15,322 nucleotides of DNA from Negativicoccus succinicivorans (GCF_018373335.1 NZ_JAHAHH010000025.1:1-15322), one strand, 5' to 3'; positions 6,784 through 14,926 are shown, counted from the first letter of the stretch. Notes: generated from the sequence alone by a model not told the origin. Numbers and translations are program-made.

Positions 6784-6814
6784 AAAAGCACTCTCCGCCA
6801 GAGAGTGCTTTTTT
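6784..6814. terminator. Bidirectional terminator at the end of the ABC operon
   Basis: AAAAGCACTCT (6784-6794) pairs perfectly with AGAGTGCTTTT (6802-6812) around a 7-base loop. Reading minus, it follows the permease stop by two bases, with TTTTGTTTG after the stem. Reading plus, the T run is longer and would stop any leak from the tRNA side. Its left half is nearly identical to the malic enzyme terminator at 10595. Confidence 0.88.
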
Positions 6815-6816
6815 AT

Positions 6817-7938
6817 TTACATCGTTTTTCTGAAGCGCAGAACCGCGCCGGTCAGCGTAACGACGACGAAAACGGCGAGCGCCAACGTCGGTTGCCAAAG
6901 ATCAACGATCCCGATGCCTTTCAGCATGATCCCGCGCACGATGACGAGGTAGTGCGTCATCGGAATGACCTGACTTACATATTGAAAAAACGTCGGCATG
7001 GCGGCGATGGGAAACATGAAGCCCGATAAGAGGACGCTCGGCATGATGACGAAAACGGAAAGTTGCATCGCCTGCATTTGATTTTCAGCAAATGTGGAAA
7101 TCATGACTCCCAACGAAAGCGACGCGATAATGAAGAAGGTTGTCAACAAGAAGAATAGTAAGATGCTGCCTTCAAACGGCACGTCGAAAATTATCCGGCT
7201 GATCAAAATGGCAATGATGATCTGCGTGTAACCGACGACGATGTAGGGAATGATTTTGCCCAACATCAGTTCATGCGGTTTCAGCGGCGTGACCATAAGT
7301 TGCTCCAGGGTTCCCTGCTCGCGTTCGCGAACGATGGCCATCGACGTGATGGCGACCAGCGTCATGGTGAGCACCATGCCCATGATAGCCGGCACCATGT
7401 AAAATTCCGAGACCATATCGGGATTGTACCAGGCCCGAATGCGCAAATCATACGGCGCGACGAAAGTCTTGCCGCCCGCGGACATGAGCCGGGACTGAAC
7501 GACTTCCTGCGACTTCATTTGCGCGACAATCTGCGCAGTGGAAATGGCGGAGCCGGATGTCATGCTGTCGGAGGCGTCGACGATGACCTGCACCGAACCC
7601 GCGCGACCGTGCCGCAGATTTTCACCGAAATCCGGCGGGAAAATGATCCCGACTTTCGCCGCGCCGGAATCGATTTGGTGTTTGACGTCGTCAAAACTGT
7701 GCGCGACGTGCGTAATATCGTAGTAGCCTGTGCCGACAAAAGTATCGAGCAATTCCCGGCTTTCCGTGACGCGCGCCTGGTCGAAAACGACGGTCGGCAT
7801 GTGCTTGACATCGGTACGCAGCGCGAAACCGAATAAAAGCAACTGAATAATCGGCATGGCGACCATGATCACAATCGTCGCGGGGTCACGCAACATTTGA
7901 ATAAATTCTTTAATGACCATCGCCCGAAATCGAATCAT
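6817..7938 (-). CDS. ABC-2 type exporter permease (YbhS/YbhR/YhhJ-like)
   Basis: The 373-residue inner-membrane protein has one transmembrane helix near 20-41 after the amphipathic start MIRFRAMVIKEFIQMLRDP. A large external domain (about 42-175) follows, then at least five helices (about 180-370). The cytoplasmic motif REREQGTLEQLMVTP (217-231) is the typical ABC-2 coupling element contacting the ATPase. I chose ATG 7938, not the longer open frame, because it overlaps the ATPase stop as ATGA, has GGAGG seven bases upstream, and matches the family N-terminus. Homologous systems export drugs or cations together with a HlyD-type adaptor. Only one permease is encoded, so the channel would be a homodimer, or a second subunit lies elsewhere. 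The substrate cannot be told. Confidence 0.9.
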   Translation of the reverse strand: MIRFRAMVIKEFIQMLRDPATIVIMVAMPIIQLLLFGFALRTDVKHMPTVVFDQARVTESRELLDTFVGTGYYDITHVAHSFDDVKHQIDSGAAKVGIIFPPDFGENLRHGRAGSVQVIVDASDSMTSGSAISTAQIVAQMKSQEVVQSRLMSAGGKTFVAPYDLRIRAWYNPDMVSEFYMVPAIMGMVLTMTLVAITSMAIVREREQGTLEQLMVTPLKPHELMLGKIIPYIVVGYTQIIIAILISRIIFDVPFEGSILLFFLLTTFFIIASLSLGVMISTFAENQMQAMQLSVFVIMPSVLLSGFMFPIAAMPTFFQYVSQVIPMTHYLVIVRGIMLKGIGIVDLWQPTLALAVFVVVTLTGAVLRFRKTM

Positions 7939-8816
7939 AGTTCCTCCGTCCGGGATGTCTGCATGTAGTAAATAAACGCGTCTTCTAAAGTCGGTTCCAC
8001 TTGGCTGACATCCTCTTTTCGCCAATCGGGCGGCAACGTGTCCGCCATCGTCCGCATGCGATCGCCGTAGACGTAAACGCCCGGCGGTAATACGGCGTGC
8101 AAATCGACTTCGCCGCGATGCTCCCAAAGCGTCACCGGCAATTGCGCGGTTAAATGTTCCGGTGTATCTTCCACAATCATTTTGCCGGAGTGCATCAAAC
8201 CGACGCGGTCACACTGCGCGCCTTCCTCCATGAAGTGCGTGGTAACAATGACGGTCGTGCCCTGCGCGGCGAGATCGTGAATGATATCCCAAAAAATTTG
8301 ACGCGCGCGCGGATCGGCGCCGCTCGTGGGTTCGTCCAAAAAAAGCAATGCGGGATGATGTAAAAGAGCGGCGGCGAGCGCCAGGCGTTGCCGCCAACCT
8401 CCGGAAAGCTGACGGACTTTCGTCACGTGATAATGTTTGACGCCGACTTCTTCCATCGCTTCTTGGATCCGCGTCGCGACATCCGCATCACGCAAGCCGT
8501 ACAGCCGTCCGTAAAATTCCAAATTTTCGGTCACGGTTAAATCGGGATACAGGCTGAACTTCTGCGACATATAACCGATGCGCGCTTGGATTTCTTCCGT
8601 CTGCGTGACGAGATCGCATCCCAACACATTCGCCGTGCCTTCGCTCGGCGGCAACACACCGCAAAGCATACGGATCGTCGTCGATTTACCGCAGCCGTTC
8701 GCGCCGAGCAAGCCGTAAATGCTTCCCGCGGCAATCGCCAGCGGCAAGTGGTCGACGGCGGTAAAATCACCGAAACGGCGCGTCAAACCGTCCGTTTGAA
8801 TCGCGTAATCGCTCAT
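7935..8816 (-). CDS. ABC exporter ATPase 2 (canonical site)
   Basis: The 293-residue ATPase has all motifs intact: Walker A GANGCGKST (38-46), Q-loop Gln85, signature LSGGWRQRL (137-145), Walker B LLFLDEP (157-163) and H-loop His194 in TTHFMEE. A C-terminal extension (about 215-293) ends in TLEDAFIYYM, the domain typical of ATPases serving ABC-2 permeases. It corresponds to the second half of the fused YbhF-type protein. It overlaps both neighbours by four bases (ATGA at 8813-8816 and 7935-7938), so translation should be coupled and stoichiometric. AAGGGGGAAG supplies the binding site. It presumably pairs with ATPase 1 at the cytoplasmic face of the permease. Confidence 0.92.
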   Translation of the reverse strand: MSDYAIQTDGLTRRFGDFTAVDHLPLAIAAGSIYGLLGANGCGKSTTIRMLCGVLPPSEGTANVLGCDLVTQTEEIQARIGYMSQKFSLYPDLTVTENLEFYGRLYGLRDADVATRIQEAMEEVGVKHYHVTKVRQLSGGWRQRLALAAALLHHPALLFLDEPTSGADPRARQIFWDIIHDLAAQGTTVIVTTHFMEEGAQCDRVGLMHSGKMIVEDTPEHLTAQLPVTLWEHRGEVDLHAVLPPGVYVYGDRMRTMADTLPPDWRKEDVSQVEPTLEDAFIYYMQTSRTEEL

Positions 8817-9520
8817 GCTTCTTCCCCCTTGCTCAGTGAGAAAAAGACGTCTTCCAAGGTGGCGTCGGGACCGATTTTGCGTTGCATCGCGAGCGGCGTC
8901 GCGACGTCCAACACATGCCCGTGATCAAAAAAGGCGATGCGGTGACAATACGACGCCTCATCCAAATACGGTGTCGCGATGACAACGGTCGCCCCCTGCC
9001 GTTGCGTTTGGTATAAAAGTTGCCAAAATTCACGGCGCGAAACCGCGTCGACGCCGGTCGTCGGTTCATCGAGCACGAGATACTTCGGCTCATGCGCCCA
9101 AGCGGCGGCCAGCGCCAATTTTTGTTTCATGCCGCCGGAAAAAGTGCCCGCGAAACGGTCGGCAAATTTCCCGAGACCGACGAAATTCAGCATTTCTGTC
9201 GCCCGATCACGCGCCTGCTGCGGATCCAGTCCGTAGAGCGCCCCCATGAGTTCCATATTTTCCCGCGCGGTCAAGTTCGGGTACAGGCTGAAACGTTGCG
9301 CGACGTAGCCGACGGGCACACGCCCCGGCGCTTCGCCGTGAATGGTAACCGTCCCCGCATCCGGCCGCATCAGCCCCAAGAGAATGCGCAAGAGCGTGGA
9401 TTTGCCCGCGCCATCCGCGCCGACAAAGCCGAATACCTCGCCGTCCTGAATCGTGAAGCTGACATCGTGTAAAGCTTGCACCTCTCCGTAGGACTTACTG
9501 ATATCTTGAAAGGTAATCAT
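8813..9520 (-). CDS. ABC exporter ATPase 1 (H-loop His replaced by Pro)
   Basis: The 235-residue ATPase has Walker A GADGAGKST (34-42), Q-loop Gln75, signature FSGGMKQKL (127-135) and Walker B YLVLDEP (147-153). Its H-loop reads IATPYLDEA, so the expected His is Pro184. GADGAGK and SGGMKQKL match what I remember of the N-terminal ATPase half of YbhF-type proteins, which as I recall also lacks this His. The pair therefore probably forms one full and one degenerate ATP site. It begins with an ATGA overlap with the adaptor gene (9517-9520) and ends with another. It ends TLEDVFFSLSKGEEA, with no long C-terminal extension. Confidence 0.91.
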   Translation of the reverse strand: MITFQDISKSYGEVQALHDVSFTIQDGEVFGFVGADGAGKSTLLRILLGLMRPDAGTVTIHGEAPGRVPVGYVAQRFSLYPNLTARENMELMGALYGLDPQQARDRATEMLNFVGLGKFADRFAGTFSGGMKQKLALAAAWAHEPKYLVLDEPTTGVDAVSRREFWQLLYQTQRQGATVVIATPYLDEASYCHRIAFFDHGHVLDVATPLAMQRKIGPDATLEDVFFSLSKGEEA

Positions 9521-10491
9521 TCGAAATCAACGTCCGCCGGCATGCCTGGTTTGACGATCCGCTCCTGATTTTGCACGGCGACTTTAACGGCGAATACCAG
9601 GTTGGCCCGTTCTCGCGCCGTGATGCTTTGCCGCGGCGTATATTCCGCCTGCTGACTGATTTCCTGAATCGTGCCCGCGATCGCGCGACCCGGATAGGCG
9701 TCCACATATACGTTCACCGCCTGACCGACCTGAATGCGCGCGAGATCTTCGCTCGGCACATACACCCGCACATAGCAGTTGTCTAAATCGCCGACGGTGA
9801 CGATTGGAACACCGGCGGGAGCGAATTCGTTATTTTCAAAATTTTTGCTCAAAACCGTGCCGCTCGCCGGACTTTCCACATCAATCCCGTCCGCCTGCGC
9901 CTGTTGCGCATCCACCTGGGCCTGCAAGCGTTCCACTTCCGCGCGAGCCGCTTCCACTTGCCCGCTGCGCGCGCCGTCCTGCACGATGGTCAACTGATCC
10001 TGCGCCGCAGTCAGCGCCTGCTGAGCCACTTGGGCCTGCGTGCGCGCCGCGTCGAGTTGTTGCGCGGAAATCGCGTCCTGATCATAAAGCTGGCGATAGC
10101 GGTCGAAATCAGCAGACGCTTTGTTCGCTTGCGCCTGCGCGCTCGCTACTTGCGCCTGCGCCGCGGAAATCTCCGCCGGCCGCGCGCCGCTTTCCAGATC
10201 CGCTAAGCGAGCTCGCGCGGCGGCCAAACCGGCGTTGGCGGCAAGCACTTGCGCGCGCAGATCTTCACGATCGATACGGCAGACAAGATCTCCCTCGTTC
10301 AGCGTATCGCCCGCCTGCAAAGTAAGTTCGCGCACGTATCCCGGCACTTTGGCGGTGACATCATACCGCGTCGCTTCGACCGTGCCCGTCGCCGTCAAAC
10401 CTTTATCCTGCGGACGAGTGACCCAGTAAAGCAGTCCGCACAATACCAGCAGCGCGATGACGGCAAGGATAATCTTTCCCTTCTTTTGCAT
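9517..10491 (-). CDS. HlyD/YbhG-family membrane fusion protein
   Basis: The 324-residue adaptor has a cytoplasmic stub, MQKKGK, and a single N-terminal transmembrane helix (about 7-25). A lipoyl-like half-motif (about 36-75, TGTVEATRYDVTAKVPGYV) comes next. A long Ala/Gln-rich coiled-coil hairpin follows (about 80-205), then the second lipoyl half around ESPASGTVLSKNFENN and a beta-barrel domain. It would bridge the permease to an outer-membrane channel. No TolC-like gene is in the window, so that partner must be elsewhere. I chose ATG 10491 because GGAGGG lies four bases upstream; an upstream in-frame start at 10515 lacks such a site. It is the first gene of the operon. Confidence 0.9.
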   Translation of the reverse strand: MQKKGKIILAVIALLVLCGLLYWVTRPQDKGLTATGTVEATRYDVTAKVPGYVRELTLQAGDTLNEGDLVCRIDREDLRAQVLAANAGLAAARARLADLESGARPAEISAAQAQVASAQAQANKASADFDRYRQLYDQDAISAQQLDAARTQAQVAQQALTAAQDQLTIVQDGARSGQVEAARAEVERLQAQVDAQQAQADGIDVESPASGTVLSKNFENNEFAPAGVPIVTVGDLDNCYVRVYVPSEDLARIQVGQAVNVYVDAYPGRAIAGTIQEISQQAEYTPRQSITARERANLVFAVKVAVQNQERIVKPGMPADVDFE

Positions 10492-10537
10492 AAAGCCCTC
10501 CACTTGCGCACACATTTCGGTTCATTTGCTTGGTTTA

Positions 10538-10566
10538 ATTATTACATAGTTGAATACACCCGACAA
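10538..10566 (-). promoter_or_regulatory. Probable promoter of the ABC exporter operon
   Basis: On the minus strand TTGTCG (10561-10566) is 17 bases from AATAAT (10538-10543), which is preceded by TGT, an extended -10 pattern. The -35 hexamer is identical to that of the promoter at 3944-3949. It lies between the malic enzyme terminator and the first operon gene, leaving a 5' leader of about 40 bases. Confidence 0.55.
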
Positions 10567-10594
10567 GTACGCCCCGACTTGCGCATCGCTACAT

Positions 10595-10630
10595 AAAAAA
10601 GCACTCTCCGCAAAAGAGCGTGCTTTTTTA
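10595..10630 (-). terminator. Terminator of the housekeeping operon (after malic enzyme)
   Basis: GCACTCT (10601-10607) pairs with AGA...GTGC (10615-10623) with a two-base bulge. The stem is extended by AAAAAA (10595-10600) against TTTTTT (10624-10629). In the minus direction the A run gives the U tract. It sits about ten bases beyond the malic enzyme stop and shares AAAAGCACTCTCCGC with the terminator at 6784. Confidence 0.82.
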
Positions 10631-10640
10631 TTTCATTCAC

Positions 10641-11837
10641 TTAGTCGCGATACTGCGCCGGCAGTTCCTTCATGCGGGCCACGCCCGTTTCGATCGCTTT
10701 TTTCGCGACCGCTTTCGCGACTGCAAGCGGCACGCGTTCATCGAAGACGTCGATGACGACATTATCCTGCCGCAAGTCTTTGTCGTCGACCAAATCGGCC
10801 AGCGCATACGCCGCCGCCAATTTCATTTCCATATTGATTCGCCGCGAATGCACGTCGATCGCGCCGCGGAACAGACCCGGGAACACGCTCGAGTTGTTGA
10901 CCTGGTTAGGCATATCGCTGCGACCCGTACCGCAAACGGCGACGCCGGCCGCGATAGCGTCTTCGTACATGATTTCCGGAACGGGGTTCGCCATGGCAAA
11001 GACGATGCTGTCTTTGGCCAAAAGTTTCATGTCTTCCGGTTTGAACGCGCCCGCCTTCGAAACGCCGAGCAAAACGTCCGCGCCCTTGATCGCGTCTTGG
11101 AACGTGCCCTGACGGTTTTCCGGATTGATCCGATCGACAAGGTCTTTCTGCACGCGGTTCAATTTGCCGTTGTCATGCAAAATCCCTTTGCTGTTGAGCA
11201 TCGTCATATCGGTCGCGCCGGCCGCCAAAATCATGTTGGCGATCGCGGTGCCCGCCGCGCCCGCGCCGTTGATGACGATTTTAACTTTGGAAATATCTTT
11301 TTTCACGAAACGCAACGCTCCCAGCAGCGCCGCCAAAGCGGCGATCGCCGTGCCGTGCTGATCATCGTGGAATACCGGAATTTCCATTTCTTCGATCAAA
11401 CGGTCTTCAATGTCGTAGCATTTCGGCGAAGAAATATCTTCGAGATTGATGCCCGCGTAGTTTTTCTCCAACAATTTGACGGTGCGAATAAATTCTTCCG
11501 GATCCTTGGTGTTGATAACGACCGGCAACGCGTCAATGTTCGCGAAACGTTTATAAATCGCCGCTTTACCTTCCATGACCGGAATGGCGGCCGCCGCGCC
11601 GATATCCCCCAAGCCAAGCACGCGCGTGCCGTCCGAAATAACGGCGATCACGTTACCGCGCAAGGTTAGCGAAAACGACAGATCCTCATCCTCTTTAATA
11701 TGCAAGCACGGTTCGGCGACACCGGGCGTATACGCAACCGCCAGCGCGTGCCGATCATTGATCGGCATCTTGAGCCCCGTCGTTAAAATGCCGTTGTGCT
11801 GTTTTCGCATTGCCATTGATTCTTGTTTCAAATCCAC
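10641..11837 (-). CDS. Malic enzyme (malate to pyruvate, oxaloacetate-decarboxylating)
   Basis: The 398-residue cytoplasmic enzyme oxidatively decarboxylates malate to pyruvate and CO2, yielding NADH or NADPH. The catalytic Tyr36 lies in YTPGVAEPC and the catalytic Lys91 in EGKAAIYK. Metal ligands are Glu133-Asp134 and Asp159 in HDDQHGT. The nucleotide fold has GAGAAG at 191-196, and substrate-contacting Asn285 and Asn315 are present. Its length fits the small bacterial form. The Asp usually ending the second nucleotide-fold strand (x-D-x-x-G) is Asn215 in LNSKG, so NAD versus NADP preference cannot be assigned. The start is GTG, with AGGAGGG seven bases upstream. It is the last gene of the operon, 17 bases after speD, and is closed by a terminator. 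Confidence 0.93.
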   Translation of the reverse strand: MDLKQESMAMRKQHNGILTTGLKMPINDRHALAVAYTPGVAEPCLHIKEDEDLSFSLTLRGNVIAVISDGTRVLGLGDIGAAAAIPVMEGKAAIYKRFANIDALPVVINTKDPEEFIRTVKLLEKNYAGINLEDISSPKCYDIEDRLIEEMEIPVFHDDQHGTAIAALAALLGALRFVKKDISKVKIVINGAGAAGTAIANMILAAGATDMTMLNSKGILHDNGKLNRVQKDLVDRINPENRQGTFQDAIKGADVLLGVSKAGAFKPEDMKLLAKDSIVFAMANPVPEIMYEDAIAAGVAVCGTGRSDMPNQVNNSSVFPGLFRGAIDVHSRRINMEMKLAAAYALADLVDDKDLRQDNVVIDVFDERVPLAVAKAVAKKAIETGVARMKELPAQYRD

Positions 11838-11854
11838 AGTAATCCCTCCTCTGG

Positions 11855-12640
11855 TTACACACCCTTGATCGCCGGTAAGTTGCGACCGTAATAAATCTCC
11901 GTCATCTCCTGGCGTAACTGTCGCCGGACCTTTTGCGCCGCGCTTGCGGATAGGTCCGCGCGCGTCTGATCGAAGAGATAGTCGTCAAGATCGAAATCCT
12001 TTACCATCATTTTACAATGGAAAATATTTTCCTGGTACATATTGACATCGACAATATTATAACGGTTGCGCAAAGCCGCTTCAATATAGTGGGAAATGGC
12101 CTGCATGCGGTGGTCGATGTAAATCTTTTTACCGTTGACATCCCGCGTGAATCCGCGCACGCGATAATCCATGATCGCGATATCCGGCGCAAAGCGTTTC
12201 AACAAAAAGTTGAGCGCTTTGAGCGGTGAAATTTCCCCGCAGGTCGAGACATCAATGTCGGCGCGAAACGTGCACACGCCGCGTTGCGGATGGCGTTCCG
12301 GATAGGTATGCACCGTGATGTGACTTTTATCCAAATGCGCGACCACATCTTCTTTCGCTATGCCCGGATGCCCTTCGGCGATCAGCATGGTTACGCTGGC
12401 GCCTTGCGGATCGTAATCCTGCGCGGCGATGTTTAAGACATGCGCGCCGATGATGTCGGACACTTCACACAATGTTTCCGTGAGCCTTTCGGCGTTATAC
12501 ATCTCATCGATATACGCGATGTATTGTTCCTGCTGCTCTTCGCTGGTCGCGTAGCAAACATCATACATATTGAAACTGAGCGTCTTGGTCAGGTTATTGA
12601 AACCGTATAATTTTAATTTCCGCGTTTTTTTGGTTGTCAT
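11855..12640 (-). CDS. speD: S-adenosylmethionine decarboxylase proenzyme
   Basis: The 261-residue proenzyme is the long E. coli-type form. It supplies decarboxylated S-adenosylmethionine, the aminopropyl donor for spermidine synthesis. The self-cleavage site is at Lys105-Ser106 in DKSHITVHTYPE; Ser106 becomes the pyruvoyl cofactor. Diagnostic stretches include CTFRADIDVSTCGEISPLKA, DYRVRGFTRDVNGKK, VDVNMYQENIFHCKM and EIYYGRNLPA. All expected motifs are present. No speE (spermidine synthase) lies in the window, which is unusual only in that the two are often adjacent. It begins 20 bases after the rph-rdgB stop and ends 17 bases before the malic enzyme GTG, so it is part of this operon. Confidence 0.95.
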   Translation of the reverse strand: MTTKKTRKLKLYGFNNLTKTLSFNMYDVCYATSEEQQEQYIAYIDEMYNAERLTETLCEVSDIIGAHVLNIAAQDYDPQGASVTMLIAEGHPGIAKEDVVAHLDKSHITVHTYPERHPQRGVCTFRADIDVSTCGEISPLKALNFLLKRFAPDIAIMDYRVRGFTRDVNGKKIYIDHRMQAISHYIEAALRNRYNIVDVNMYQENIFHCKMMVKDFDLDDYLFDQTRADLSASAAQKVRRQLRQEMTEIYYGRNLPAIKGV

Positions 12641-12660
12641 GCTTTTCCGCCCCGCGCCCG

Positions 12661-13992
12661 CTACTCGGACTGTTCCCGCAAGCGTTCACTGAGAATGCGC
12701 AACGCTTCGCCTCGATGACTGATGCGATTCTTTTCTTCTAAAGTGAGTTCCGCCATCGTTTTTTCACGTTCCGGCAGGTAGAAATACGGATCATAGCCGA
12801 ATCCACCCGTGCCGCGCGGTTCGAGCACGATTTCGCCGCGGCAAATGCCGCGCGCCGTGCGTTTGGTGCCGTCCGGATACACCAGCGCCAATTCGCAAAC
12901 GTATTCGGCGCCGCGATCTTGCGGCGCGACCGCTGTCATTTCCGCGACCAGTTTCGCATTGTTGGCCGCATCATCGCCGTGCGTGCCCGCGTAGCGAGCC
13001 GAGTACACGCCCGGCGCGCCGTCGAGCGCGTCAACCGCCAGACCCGAGTCGTCCGCCAACGCGGGGAGTCCGGTTTTTTCCATATAGTAGCGCGCTTTTA
13101 TGAGCGCATTTTCCGCAAATGTCGTGCCGGTTTCTTCCGGATTCGGAAGATCCGCCACCTCCGCCACGGGAATGCCCTGGTAACCGACTTCGGCCAGCAT
13201 GGCCTGCATCTCGCGAATTTTCCCTTCGTTATGCGTCGCCAGCAAAATGCCCTGCCGCCCGACGCTGCCGACGAGATCCGCCAAATCGCCGAGCGCTTTT
13301 TTTTGCGTCGCGATCAATTCGGCAATGCCCTTTTGCGCCAGATCCAAGAGTTCATTTAACTGCGCGCGCGAAAACGTCGCGCCTTCGCCCGTGCCCTGCA
13401 CCTCGACCAGTTCCCCCGACTGCAGAGCGACTACGTTCATGTCGACATCGGCCGTACTGTCTTCCTCGTAGCAGAGATCCAAGTGCGGCACGCCGGCCAG
13501 TTCGCCGACGGAAACCGCCGCGCAGAAATCCTTCACCGGAAACGGCCCTTCGCCGTTCCACATACCGGCAATCGCTTCCACCAACGCGACATACGCACCC
13601 GTAATCGATGCCGTGCGCGTACCGCCGTCCGCCTGCAGCACATCGCAGTCCAACGTGATGGCGACTTCACCGAGCGCCTCCAAATCAACCGCCTGCCGCA
13701 AACCGCGGCCGATCAGTCGTTGGATTTCCTGACTGCGGCCTGACAATTTTCCGCGTACCGCTTCACGCTGATTTCTGTCTTTCGTCGCCCGCGGCAACAT
13801 CTGGTATTCCGCCGTCACCCAGCCGCGTCCTGCGCCGCGCAGCCAGCGCGGCACGCGCGGCAGCACGGACGCCGTGCATAATACTTTCGTATCACCGCAG
13901 GTAATCAGCGCCGAGCCTTCCGCATATTTATTCACGCCCCGTTCGATCGTCACGGGACGCAATTCATTCGTTTCACGACCGTCAATTCGCAT
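12661..13992 (-). CDS. rph-rdgB: Fused RNase PH / RdgB non-canonical purine NTP pyrophosphatase
   Basis: This 443-residue protein joins two enzymes in one frame. Residues 1 to about 238 are RNase PH (phosphorolytic 3' trimming of tRNA precursors), starting MRIDGRETNELRPV. Arg86, Thr125 and Arg126 are at the numbering known for phosphate binding in RNase PH. Residues about 248-443 are RdgB/HAM1, which hydrolyses dITP, XTP and ITP. Its motifs are THNEGK (253-258), ADDSGL (313-318), GTGGFGYDPYF (394-404) and SHRG (425-428). The linker is only about ten residues, and both domains look complete. ATG 13992 matches the RNase PH N-terminus and overlaps the murB stop by 11 bases; AAGGAG lies about 11 bases upstream. 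An ATG at 14022 would give an unmatched extension. Confidence 0.94.
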   Translation of the reverse strand: MRIDGRETNELRPVTIERGVNKYAEGSALITCGDTKVLCTASVLPRVPRWLRGAGRGWVTAEYQMLPRATKDRNQREAVRGKLSGRSQEIQRLIGRGLRQAVDLEALGEVAITLDCDVLQADGGTRTASITGAYVALVEAIAGMWNGEGPFPVKDFCAAVSVGELAGVPHLDLCYEEDSTADVDMNVVALQSGELVEVQGTGEGATFSRAQLNELLDLAQKGIAELIATQKKALGDLADLVGSVGRQGILLATHNEGKIREMQAMLAEVGYQGIPVAEVADLPNPEETGTTFAENALIKARYYMEKTGLPALADDSGLAVDALDGAPGVYSARYAGTHGDDAANNAKLVAEMTAVAPQDRGAEYVCELALVYPDGTKRTARGICRGEIVLEPRGTGGFGYDPYFYLPEREKTMAELTLEEKNRISHRGEALRILSERLREQSE

Positions 13993-14926
13993 CGTCGGCC
14001 TCACTCCTTTGTTCATCTTCACCGAAAATTTGTACTTCCGGTTCCAGCGTTACGCCATGCGCCGCGAAAACGCGCCGCTGCACTTCGGCAATCAAGCCCA
14101 GCACATCGGCCGCGGTCGCGCCGCCGCAATTTACGATAAAGCCCGCGTGACGCATGGAAACCTGCGCGCCGCCGACCGTCAAACCTTTGAGTCCTGTCGT
14201 TTCAATTAATGTCCCCGCATAGTAGCCGACGGGCCGCTTAAATGTGGAGCCCGAGCTCGGCATATCGAGCGGCTGTTTCGTCGTCCGCCGTTGCGTATAA
14301 TCCGCCATCTTCGCGCGAATCTCCGCCGCATTCCCCGGTTGCAGCTCCATCGTCACCTGCGTGATGATATCACCCGTTTCCTGGAACACGCTGTGGCGAT
14401 ACGCGAAGTGCAGCTGATCTCCCGCGTAGACGACCCGTTCGCCCGCGCGCGTGAGCGCCGTCACTTCCGTCACGATCTGTTGCATCTCGCCGCCATACGC
14501 GCCCGCATTCATCCACACGGCGCCGCCGATCGTACCGGGAATACCGCAGGCGAATTCCAAGCCGGACAGTTCCGCTTTCGCCGCGGCGCGAGAGGCCTGC
14601 GCCAAACGCACGCCGCCGGCCACGACAAGTCGGGTGCCGTCCGTGTAGCAGGGTCGCACCAGCCGTGAAAGGCCGATCACAACGCCGCGCACACCGCCGT
14701 CGCGCACCAACACATTCGCCCCGCCGCCGAGAATCATCAGCGGGCATTTTTCATTGGCGACAACGCGCAATACGCCCGCCAGTTCCGCCTCGGTCACAGG
14801 CTCAATATAAAGATCCGCCGGTCCGCCGATCGCAAAGGTCGTATGCCGCGCCATCGGCTCGGCAAAATGCAACGCGCTCTTGGGGACAACGCCGGAAAAT
14901 AACTCTTCCCAATGCTCTTTAGTCAC
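13982..14926 (-). CDS. murB: UDP-N-acetylenolpyruvoylglucosamine reductase
   Basis: The 314-residue FAD enzyme reduces UDP-GlcNAc-enolpyruvate to UDP-MurNAc with NADPH in peptidoglycan precursor synthesis. FAD-binding signatures are GGGANVLVRDGG (67-78) and GIPGTIGGAVWMNAGAYGGE (128-147). Likely catalytic residues are Arg177 in YRHS, Ser227 in SGSTFKRP and Glu296 in LEPEVQ. Its length and the missing insert suit the type II form common in Firmicutes. I chose the GTG start at 14926. It overlaps the ylbF-like stop as GTGA and follows GGAGGG by six bases; the longer open frame reaching 15025 would lie inside the previous gene. Confidence 0.95.
   Translation of the reverse strand: MTKEHWEELFSGVVPKSALHFAEPMARHTTFAIGGPADLYIEPVTEAELAGVLRVVANEKCPLMILGGGANVLVRDGGVRGVVIGLSRLVRPCYTDGTRLVVAGGVRLAQASRAAAKAELSGLEFACGIPGTIGGAVWMNAGAYGGEMQQIVTEVTALTRAGERVVYAGDQLHFAYRHSVFQETGDIITQVTMELQPGNAAEIRAKMADYTQRRTTKQPLDMPSSGSTFKRPVGYYAGTLIETTGLKGLTVGGAQVSMRHAGFIVNCGGATAADVLGLIAEVQRRVFAAHGVTLEPEVQIFGEDEQRSEADDAN

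Noticed and set aside
6621..6833. GTG-started 70-codon plus-strand frame in the gene-poor spacer
   Set aside because: It has no ribosome binding site, crosses a bidirectional terminator and ends inside the permease gene.
6817..10491. Idea that the ABC exporter secretes the SCIFF peptide
   Set aside because: The loci are separated by divergent tRNA genes and terminators. The exporter belongs to the HlyD/ABC-2 drug-efflux type without a peptidase domain, so only proximity would support the link.
10620..11669. Plus-strand frame of 349 codons opposite the malic enzyme
   Set aside because: It is antisense to a strongly recognised enzyme and starts inside the terminator; it lacks any family motif.
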